DNA of 64,000 nucleotides from Amycolatopsis sp. NBRC 101858 (GTDB taxonomy: Bacteria; Actinomycetota; Actinomycetes; Mycobacteriales; Pseudonocardiaceae), in contig NZ_BSTD01000005.1 of the NCBI RefSeq assembly GCF_030269325.1, positions 124,001 to 188,000 of the forward strand, given 5' to 3'. Under the pieces are notes generated by a model. The model was not told where the DNA came from, made no database searches, and saw only the letters and a list, made by a program, of their open reading frames with translations. How positions within the stretch are numbered: the stretch's first letter is position 1; every line of letters starts with the position of its first letter. Below are positions 58,308 to 64,000 of this stretch, one piece after another. The position numbers and the translations under genes are program-made.

Positions 58308-59650
58308 CGTTCGACCTCTTCCAGTTGCGCGGCGAGCGAAACCAGCCGCTCCTCGGAGTGCGAGGGGCCGAGCAGCTGCGCGCCCAGCGGCAGCCCGCCG
58401 TCCGTCAGCCCGGCCGGGACGTTGACCCCCGGCCAGCCCAGCACGTTCCACGGCCAAGCGTACGGGCAGGCGGCGATCATGGCCTGGTCGGTCTCCCAGC
58501 CGGACAGCCCGTCGAACGTGCCGATCGGCGGCGGCGGGGTCGCGGTCGTCGGGGTCAGCAGGACGTCGACGCGGCCGAAGACCGAGCCGATCCGCCGGTG
58601 CAGCCCCGGCTCCAGCGCCCGCGCGAGCCGCAGCGCGGGCCCGGCCAAGAGCCGCCCGTGGCCGGCGTTGCTGCGCGTGCGCGGGTCGAGCCCGGCGCGG
58701 TCGGGCACGCGCAACGTCCAGTCGCGGACGCCGGTGAGCGAGCGCGGCAGGAACGTCAGCCCGATCAGCCCGTAGTCCGGCTCGACCTCGACGATCTCGT
58801 GGCCCAGCCCGGCGAGCGACTCCGCGAGGCGCCGCACGTTCGCTTCGACGACCGGGTCGAGCCGGGTTTTGGTGGCGGTGAACGGGATCCGCGTCGACAG
58901 CCCGATCCGCAGCCGGCCGGGTTCGCGTGCCGCGGCGGTCCGGAACGTGCGGCCGGTGGCGGCGGCGACGTCCAGCAGCAGCGCGGCGTCTTCGACGGTC
59001 CGGGCGAGCGGGCCGAGCACGGTCAGGCCGTGGAACAGCTCGCCGTCGGTGGGGATCCGGCCGCGCTGGGTCTTGATGCCGACGAGCCCGGTCCACGCGG
59101 CCGGGATGCGCACCGAGCCGGCGCCGTCGGAACCGAGCGCGGCCGCGATGGCCCCCGACGCCACCGCGGCCGCGCTCCCGCCTGAAGAACCCCCGGGGGT
59201 GTGGCCGGTGTGCCACGGATTGCGCGTCGCGCCGAAGGCCGGGCCCTCGGTGAACGGCCATTGGCCCAGCTCGGGGGTGTTGGTCTTGCCGATGATGACC
59301 GCGCCGGCCTCGCGCAGCAGCGCGACGGCGGGTGCGTCGGACGTCGCGGCCGGGAAGTCGCCGACGCAGCCGAACGACGTGGGCAGGCCGGTGATGTCGA
59401 CGTCGTCCTTGATCGCGACGGGCACGCCGAGCAGGGGTTTCCGGTCACCGGCCCGGAGCCGTTCGTCCGCCTCGGCCGCTTCGGCGAGCGCCGCGTCGTC
59501 GCGCAGGTGCCGGAAGGCGTTGAGGACGGGCTGGCTGGCGTGCGCGCGCCCGAGCGCGGTCGCGGTGAGCTCGGCCGAGGTGACTTCGCCGGCGGCGAGC
59601 TGCGCGGCCTGCGCGGTGAGACCGGTGAAGTCCAGGCTCGTGGCGGTCAT
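58274..59650 (-). CDS. Amidase, amidase-signature family
   Basis: 458 aa; ATG follows gggaggtgcc. Catalytic Lys in LLGVPVAIKDDVDITGLPTSFG, cis-Ser and Ser in TGHTPGGSSGGSAAAVASGA, and GSDGAGSVRIPAAWTGLVGIK. Hydrolyses carboxylic amides to acid and ammonia; specificity unknown. First gene of the amidase-TetR-MpaB operon, divergent from the PLP enzyme. A palindromic TTCGAACGAA lies at about 59673-59682 just upstream and may be the TetR site. Confidence 0.93.
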   Translation of the reverse strand: MTATSLDFTGLTAQAAQLAAGEVTSAELTATALGRAHASQPVLNAFRHLRDDAALAEAAEADERLRAGDRKPLLGVPVAIKDDVDITGLPTSFGCVGDFPAATSDAPAVALLREAGAVIIGKTNTPELGQWPFTEGPAFGATRNPWHTGHTPGGSSGGSAAAVASGAIAAALGSDGAGSVRIPAAWTGLVGIKTQRGRIPTDGELFHGLTVLGPLARTVEDAALLLDVAAATGRTFRTAAAREPGRLRIGLSTRIPFTATKTRLDPVVEANVRRLAESLAGLGHEIVEVEPDYGLIGLTFLPRSLTGVRDWTLRVPDRAGLDPRTRSNAGHGRLLAGPALRLARALEPGLHRRIGSVFGRVDVLLTPTTATPPPPIGTFDGLSGWETDQAMIAACPYAWPWNVLGWPGVNVPAGLTDGGLPLGAQLLGPSHSEERLVSLAAQLEEVERWPERHPETSW

Positions 59651-59741
59651 GGCACCTCCCGGGGCGCTCTCGTTCGTTCGAACGAACGTTACCGGATACC
59701 GATGGTTTCCGGCTACTCCCCGGGCGCTCTAGAGTGAAGTG

Positions 59742-60770
59742 ATGACGTTCGACTTCGCCGGATTCCCCGAGGCCGCTCTGACCGCGATCCCCCGCGTCGA
59801 CCTGGGCGGCTGGCCGACGCCGCTGCAGGAAGCACCGCGGCTCGGCGAAGCCCTCGGCCTGCGGAACCTCTGGCTGAAACGCGACGACGTCCACTCGCTT
59901 GGCGCCGGCGGCAACAAGCTCCGCAAGCTCGAATTCCACCTCGGCGCCGCGCTCGAAGCCGGCGCGGACACCGTGATCACCTTCGGTGCGCTCCAGACCA
60001 ATCACGGCCGCCAGACCGCCGCCGCGTGCGCGAAGCTCGGCCTGCGCTGCGAACTCGTCCTCACCGCGAAGGTCCCGCGCGACGGCGAAGCGTACGAACG
60101 CTCCGGCAACATCCCGCTCGACAAGCTCTTCGGCGCGACCGTCCACGTCTGCGCCGACGGCGAAGAGACCGGCCGCACCTACGACCGTCTCGTCGCCGAA
60201 GCCGCCGCCGAAGGCCGGAGGGTCGCCACCGTCCCGGTCGGCGGCTCCAGCGACCTCGGCGCCCTCGGGTACGTCCGCGCGACGCTCGAACTCGCGAAGC
60301 AGCTCGAAGAACGCGGGGTCGAGCGTGCGCACCTCGTCATCCCGCACGCCAGCGGCGGCACCGCGGCCGGGGTCGTGCTGGCCACCGGGCTCCTCGGGAA
60401 CCTCGGCGTCGGCATCGCCTGCGTCAGCCACCCGCTCGACGAGGCCACGGAGAACCTCCGCGACCTCGTCGGCGGTGCGGCCAAGCTGCTCGGCGTCGAA
60501 CCGCCGTCGTTCACGCACACGAAGATGAGCGACTCGACCCTCGGCCCCGGCTACGGCATCCCGACCGACGCGGTCTGGAACGCGCTACGGCTTTTCGGCC
60601 GCACCGAGGGCGTTGTGCTCGATCCGGTTTACACCGGCAAGGTGGCCGCCGCGCTGGTCGAATGGGCCGGCCACTTCGCCCCCGATGACCACGTGGTGTT
60701 CCTGCACACCGGCGGGATGCCCGGCCTGTACGGCTACGCGCCCGAATTCGCCGCGGCCGTCGAAGGCTGA
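59742..60770 (+). CDS. PLP-dependent D-cysteine desulfhydrase / ACC deaminase family enzyme
   Basis: 342 aa. LWLKRDDVHSLGAGGNKLRKLEF contains the PLP-binding Lys; TFGALQTNHGRQTAAACAKLG, VPVGGSSDLGALGYV and HASGGTAAGVVLATGLLG are the substrate and phosphate-binding loops. Fold type II. D-cysteine desulfhydrase (pyruvate, H2S, ammonia) fits better than ACC deaminase, but the two are hard to separate by eye. It converges on a membrane gene with a long overlap. Confidence 0.88.
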   Translation: MTFDFAGFPEAALTAIPRVDLGGWPTPLQEAPRLGEALGLRNLWLKRDDVHSLGAGGNKLRKLEFHLGAALEAGADTVITFGALQTNHGRQTAAACAKLGLRCELVLTAKVPRDGEAYERSGNIPLDKLFGATVHVCADGEETGRTYDRLVAEAAAEGRRVATVPVGGSSDLGALGYVRATLELAKQLEERGVERAHLVIPHASGGTAAGVVLATGLLGNLGVGIACVSHPLDEATENLRDLVGGAAKLLGVEPPSFTHTKMSDSTLGPGYGIPTDAVWNALRLFGRTEGVVLDPVYTGKVAAALVEWAGHFAPDDHVVFLHTGGMPGLYGYAPEFAAAVEG

Positions 60771-61412
60771 CTCGAGCCGGGTCGCGACCCACAGCAGCGT
60801 GAAGAGCAGGCCGACGTCGGCGAGCAGCAGCCGCTGCATGACGCCGATCGGGAACGCGTCCGAGATCTCCGGGAACGGCCCGATTTCGGCCTCGCTCAAG
60901 CGAACCAGCACGAAGCTGATCGCGAACAGCCCGAACGCGACCGCGCTCAGCCGGACCGCCCGCACGACGGCGACGCGCTCCGGCCGTCCCCGCAACGGTT
61001 CCAGCAGCGAGATCGCCGCGCCGGGCAGGCTCAGGAACGCGACCAGGCACGCGTAGAGGTGGATTTCGCCGCTCACCGGGTCGGGCGCTTCCGGGTAGCT
61101 CGCCGGGAACACCGCGGCCGCGGCCAGCCCGAGCGACCAGAGCGCGAGCAGCAGCCGGGTCGTCCGCGACAGCGGGACGCCGGCGGCGTGCAGCGCGCCG
61201 AGCACCGCCAGCGAACCGATGGCCAGCGACAACACGCTCGCGGCGAGCATCCCTTCGCCCCGGTCGGTCACGGTGTAGCTCGACAGCGTGTCGTACACCG
61301 GGTTGTGCGAGCTGACGATGTGCAGCACGACGGCCGTGAACAGCCCCCAGCCGAGTGCGCCCAGCGCCACGAGCCGCCACGGTCTCGTGCGCTTCCCCTG
61401 TTCCGTCCCCAT
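60585..61412 (-). CDS. DUF998-type membrane protein with antisense-encoded tail
   Basis: 275 aa from ATG 61412. Six hydrophobic segments (WRLVALGALGWGLFTAVVLHI, MLAASVLSLAIGSLAVLGAL, LLLALWSLGLAAAAVFPASY, and others) and SSHNPVYDTLSSYTVTDRG fit DUF998. After residue ~215 the sequence loses membrane character and runs 186 bases antisense through the PLP gene. I think the stop was lost and the tail is recent. Function unknown. Confidence 0.72.
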   Translation of the reverse strand: MGTEQGKRTRPWRLVALGALGWGLFTAVVLHIVSSHNPVYDTLSSYTVTDRGEGMLAASVLSLAIGSLAVLGALHAAGVPLSRTTRLLLALWSLGLAAAAVFPASYPEAPDPVSGEIHLYACLVAFLSLPGAAISLLEPLRGRPERVAVVRAVRLSAVAFGLFAISFVLVRLSEAEIGPFPEISDAFPIGVMQRLLLADVGLLFTLLWVATRLESAFDGRGEFGRVAVQAGHPAGVQEHHVVIGGEVAGPFDQRGGHLAGVNRIEHNALGAAEKP

Positions 61413-61447
61413 GCCATTCAGGTTCTCGAAGAACCGGACGGCCGTGA

Positions 61448-62233
61448 TCAGGGAAGACCCTGAATTCCCCCGGATGCGAAGTCGATCAGCACCAGGGCCT
61501 GGTCGTCGTGGCACTTCGGGCGCGGCCAGCGGGCGCCGTCCGGGTCCTGCTTCTCCGCGGTCCGGACGGCGTCCAGCACGGCGTCCGGACCGTCGGCGCG
61601 GGTGATCGCCAGGACTTCGCGCCAGTCGAAGAGTGCGTACTGGTCGACGCCGATGGAGACGCCGTCGCTCGCGAGCACCACGGCGTCGACGTCGGCCCGC
61701 GGCCAGCTGCGGCGGACGGCGTGGGCGGCCGCGCCGGGGTCGGCTTCGGCGACCCAGAAGCCGTCGTGGGCGTTGCGCCGGCGCCGGACGTCCGCGCCGG
61801 TCTGGAGCATCCCGCGCCGCCGCAGCCGGGCGAGCCGGTCGTCGGAGACGACGTCGACGCCGAAGCCGCCGAAGCCGATCACCGGGCTGTCGGCCAGCAC
61901 CAGTGCTTCCACGCGGTCATCGAGCCACCGCACCCCGGCGACCGTGCTCGACGGCGACTGCTGCGGGCGCAGGGCGTTCTCCGCCGTCACGACGGCGATC
62001 GCGCCGGTCAGGAGGTCGGTCAGGTCGGCTTCGGGTGCCGCGCGCAGGTCGTCGGCGAGGCGGCGGGCCAGCCGTTCGGCGTACCAGCCGCCGGGGGGTT
62101 GCGAGGGGTCCGACGAGGTGGCGCCGTCGAGGACGAACACGGCGTTGTCCAGCACGACGACGTGGTCTTCGGTCGGGCGGGGGTGACCGTCGGCGCCCAC
62201 CCCGGCCCGCTCGGCGAACACGATCTCGGGCAT
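61448..62233 (-). CDS. PP2C-like protein phosphatase
   Basis: 261 aa. HPRPTEDHVVVLDNAVFVLDGAT gives the PPM Asp-Gly pair, SPSSTVAGVRWLDDRVEALVLADSPVIG a beta strand motif, VVLASDGVSIGVDQYALFDW and KCHDDQALVLIDF the C-terminal Asp ligands. A cytosolic metal-dependent Ser/Thr phosphatase domain, with no sensor attached. ATG 62233; GTG 62236 is possible. Located next to the split Clp N module on the opposite strand. Confidence 0.75.
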   Translation of the reverse strand: MPEIVFAERAGVGADGHPRPTEDHVVVLDNAVFVLDGATSSDPSQPPGGWYAERLARRLADDLRAAPEADLTDLLTGAIAVVTAENALRPQQSPSSTVAGVRWLDDRVEALVLADSPVIGFGGFGVDVVSDDRLARLRRRGMLQTGADVRRRRNAHDGFWVAEADPGAAAHAVRRSWPRADVDAVVLASDGVSIGVDQYALFDWREVLAITRADGPDAVLDAVRTAEKQDPDGARWPRPKCHDDQALVLIDFASGGIQGLP

Positions 62234-62367
62234 CACCCGACTCTACGTCGCCGGTCCGTGACCTACGCGCCGACGCTGTCAACCATGCTTCGCCGGCGGA
62301 CGAGGTCGGGCGCCCGCCTCATTCAAGACCTTCGAACCGCGGCCGCAACGCGTGCCACATCGGACGC

Positions 62368-62415
62368 TGTCAACTCAGGTTGACAAGCCCAAGATGTCAA
62401 CGTAGGTTGACAGGC
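62368..62415 (+). promoter_or_regulatory. Twin-palindrome leaderless promoter of the split HTH/ClpN operon
   Basis: Palindromes TGTCAAC-N4-GTTGACA at 62368-62385 and 62395-62412 are 27 bp apart. TTGACA (62380-62385), 17-base spacer and TAGGTT (62403-62408) form the promoter, and the ATG follows 7 bases after the -10. A further half site GTCAAC lies at 62278. Confidence 0.8.
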
Positions 62416-62625
62416 ATGACGGAAGCGACGGACCTGGCCGCCCGGGCCGGCGACCGCGATCCCCGGGTGGGACTGCGTGCGGTCGCCGCGCTCCGGCGGC
62501 TGGTGGAACAACTGGAGGCCGTGCAGGTCCGCAGTGCGCGGATCAACGGCTGGTCGTGGCAGGAGATCGCCGCCGAGCTGGGGGTCAGCCGGCAGGCCGT
62601 GCACAAGAAGTACGGGAGGCACTGA
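62416..62625 (+). CDS. Small HTH protein, DNA-binding half of a split ClpC2-like module
   Basis: 69 aa. Helical N-terminus (DPRVGLRAVAALRRLVEQLEAVQVRSAR) and HTH GWSWQEIAAELGVSRQAVHKKYGRH, aligned closely with GASWTEIGKSMGVTKQAAQKRF of the fused protein at 43571. Its promoter has the same twin operators. Its TGA overlaps the next ATG (TGATG), so both proteins are made together. It is likely the autorepressor, modulated by the partner. Confidence 0.85.
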   Translation: MTEATDLAARAGDRDPRVGLRAVAALRRLVEQLEAVQVRSARINGWSWQEIAAELGVSRQAVHKKYGRH

Positions 62626-63152
62626 TGTTCGAGAGGTTCACGGCGGACGCGCGGATGGCGGTCGTCGAAGCGCAGATCGTGGCGCGGGAGTCCGGTTCAG
62701 TCGAAATCCGGCCGGTGCACCTGCTGGCGGGGCTGGTCAAGACGGACGTCCCGTTGCTCGCCGAGCTGGGAATCTCCGCGGAAGAGGTCGCCGCCGAACT
62801 GGCGCGCACCCGGCGCCGCGGCGGGGTCAGCGACGCCGACGCCGAGGCGCTCACCGAGTTCGGCATCGACGTCGAGCAGATCGTCGAACGCATCGAGCAA
62901 ACCCACGGCGAGGGGGCGCTCGCCGGCCGGCTCGGGCCGGCCAAGCGCGGGCACATCCCGTTCACGTCCCAGTCGAAGAAGACCTTGGAGCTGAGCCTCA
63001 AGGAAGCCGTCCGGCTGGGGGACAAGCACCTCGGGCAGGAGCACATCCTGCTGGCGCTGGCCCAGCAGCGGGACACCGACGACGTGCTCGCCCGCCGCGG
63101 CGCCGACTACCCGACGCTGCGGCGGGCGGTGCAGCAACGCAAGGCCGGCTAG
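62625..63152 (+). CDS. Stand-alone Clp N-domain protein (ClpC1 NTD-like)
   Basis: 175 aa. It starts MFERFTADARMAVVEAQ like ClpC1 and repeats with GHIPFTSQSKKTLELSLKEAVRL then LGQEHILLALAQQRD; no AAA+ domain follows. Phe2 and Phe113 align with ClpC1 Phe2 and Phe80, the cyclomarin contacts. Between repeats is a longer linker (RTRRRGGVSDADAEAL) than in ClpC1. Inferred: a decoy or adaptor for ClpC1 ligands that also releases the HTH partner. It converges on yczE with a 4-base overlap. Confidence 0.88.
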   Translation: MFERFTADARMAVVEAQIVARESGSVEIRPVHLLAGLVKTDVPLLAELGISAEEVAAELARTRRRGGVSDADAEALTEFGIDVEQIVERIEQTHGEGALAGRLGPAKRGHIPFTSQSKKTLELSLKEAVRLGDKHLGQEHILLALAQQRDTDDVLARRGADYPTLRRAVQQRKAG

Positions 63153-63802
63153 TGACCTTGCTGCTGCTCCTGCTCTTCGGCGGCACGGTCGCGCCAGGTG
63201 GTCAGCGGCAGCAGTGCCTGGGTCAGCGGCCCGATGGCCAGTGCGTAGAGCACGGTGCCGATCCCGACGGTGCCGCCGAGCAGGAAGCCGACGGCGACCA
63301 CGGTGACCTCGATGCCGGTGCGCACCAGCCGGACCGACCAGCCGGTGCGTCCCGCGAGCCCGGTCATCAGGCCGTCGCGGGGCCCCGGGCCGAGCCGGGC
63401 GCCGACGTAGGTGGCGGTCGCGACGCCGTTGAGCGCCACCCCGCCCGCCAGCAGCGCGATCTGCCAGCCGAGCTCGTGCTGGTCGGGCAGCACCGCGCGA
63501 ACCAGGTCGACCACCACCGAGATGACGACGACGTTCGCGATGGTGCCGATGCCGGGCCGCTGGCGCAGCGGGATCCACAGGAGCAGGACGACGACCGAGA
63601 TCAGCCCGGTCACCGTGCCGAAGGTCAGCCCCGCGTGCTTCATGACGCCCTCGGCGAGCACGCTCCACGGCTCGAGGCCGAGGCCGGCGCGGGTCACGAA
63701 GGCGACGCTGGTGCCGTAGAGGGCGAGGCCGACCAGGAGCTGGGTGCTGCGGCGGACGGGGTTGCGGGAGATCCGGACGGGCCGGAGATCGATCTGAGCC
63801 AC
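63149..63802 (-). CDS. YczE/YitT-family membrane protein
   Basis: 217 aa from GTG 63802. Six or so membrane segments: QLLVGLALYGTSVAFVTRAGLGLEPW, GTVTGLISVVVLLLWIPL, IGTIANVVVISVVVDLV, and the YczE-typical RLGPGPRDGLMTGLAGRTGWSV. Divergent from a MocR-type regulator, the standard yczR-yczE pair. Suggested transporter of a metabolite; substrate unknown. Confidence 0.87.
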   Translation of the reverse strand: MAQIDLRPVRISRNPVRRSTQLLVGLALYGTSVAFVTRAGLGLEPWSVLAEGVMKHAGLTFGTVTGLISVVVLLLWIPLRQRPGIGTIANVVVISVVVDLVRAVLPDQHELGWQIALLAGGVALNGVATATYVGARLGPGPRDGLMTGLAGRTGWSVRLVRTGIEVTVVAVGFLLGGTVGIGTVLYALAIGPLTQALLPLTTWRDRAAEEQEQQQGH

Positions 63803-63863
63803 GGCTCCACTATCGGCCGGAAGTGGCCTTGTAAACCATAGCCAATTCCAGGATATTGGCCTT
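63803..63863. promoter_or_regulatory. Divergent promoter region of the MocR/YczE pair
   Basis: TGGCCTT occurs at 63824 and 63857 as direct repeats, and GCCAAT-N8-ATTGGC (63841-63860) is an inverted repeat between them, a plausible MocR-type operator. The + gene starts 1 base after the second repeat. Confidence 0.45.
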
Positions 63864-64000
63864 ATGGATCCCGTCATCCCGGTAGGTGGACGCATCTCCG
63901 GCCCTCGATTGGCTGTCATGCTGGGCTCGTGGCGGCAAGGCGGGTCCCGGCAGGGGGCGGTCGATCTGGCCGCAGCCATCGAGCTGCAGGTGCTGGACGG
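63864..64000 (+). CDS. MocR-type PLP-dependent GntR regulator (3' truncated by window end)
   Basis: Only 45 codons are visible, open to the window end. ISGPRLAVMLGSWRQGGSRQ then LAAAIELQVLDG fits the start of the GntR winged helix in MocR/YczR proteins (a PLP-aminotransferase domain should follow outside). The divergent yczE strongly supports it. Leaderless start likely. Confidence 0.75.
   Translation, partial: MDPVIPVGGRISGPRLAVMLGSWRQGGSRQGAVDLAAAIELQVLD

Overview
The window is very GC-rich, densely coded DNA from an actinomycete. Many genes start with GTG or TTG, and genes often overlap by 1 to 4 bases. A glnX-glnH-pknG cluster, WhiJ-like regulators (XRE-DUF5753, DUF397), DUF574 methyltransferases, an SCO6745-family protein and a SapB-like class III lanthipeptide locus together point to Pseudonocardiaceae, most likely Amycolatopsis. 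This assignment is an inference from gene content. I saw no rRNA, CRISPR array, transposase or prophage.

Layout. 1-5.9 kb: a class III lanthipeptide cluster (LanKC truncated by the window edge, a 46-aa precursor, two half ABC exporters). 6.1-9.6 kb: a small metabolic locus (thioesterase, hydroxyacid-oxoacid transhydrogenase, ThDP enzyme). 10-10.7 kb: cold-shock protein and copper chaperone. 11.2-15.9 kb: an acetoin-dehydrogenase-like operon acoX-acoA-acoB whose E2 gene survives only as a 102-codon internal-deletion remnant, then an AcoR-like regulator. 15.9-22.3 kb: an orphan histidine kinase and glnX-glnH-pknG, the amino-acid sensing route to the PknG kinase. 22.3-28.8 kb: thioesterase, MHS transporter, an ECF sigma operon, an L,D-transpeptidase lipoprotein and a second cold-shock gene. 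28.8-30.3 kb: a gene-poor, strongly purine-biased stretch ending in a cluster of hairpins. 31.6-31.9 kb: tRNA-Glu, tRNA-Asp, tRNA-Phe and a terminator. 31.9-46.8 kb: mixed metabolic and signalling genes (methyltransferase, NAT, GGDEF-EAL, permease, MetE-like, IclR, ferredoxin reductase, 6PGDH, MBL hydrolase). 47.1-51.5 kb: XRE-DUF5753 with three methyltransferases and a separate DUF397 gene. 51.6-55.1 kb: an unrecognised four-gene exported/membrane operon with FixH/YtkA-like proteins. 55.1-64 kb: hydrolase with CGNR regulator, a 31-bp minisatellite, MpaB-TetR-amidase, PLP enzyme, PP2C and a MocR/YczE pair cut by the window end.

The most interesting feature is a pair of ClpC-N-domain modules 19 kb apart. 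At 43.6 kb a DNA-binding HTH is fused to a Clp N domain. At 62.4 kb the same two parts are separate, translationally coupled genes. Both are preceded by two GTCAAC/GTTGAC palindromes that overlay a -35/-10 promoter with identical 17-bp spacing, and in both the -10 lies 7 nt before the ATG, predicting leaderless mRNAs. The layout resembles mycobacterial ClpC2, a reported binder of ClpC1-targeting antibiotics, and suggests a duplicated autoregulated sensor or decoy of the ClpC N domain. Other strong regulatory signals are twin 23-bp palindromes between a hydrolase and a CGNR gene, a 15-bp palindrome in the promoter of an SCO6745-family gene, and a leader element shared by the two cold-shock genes.
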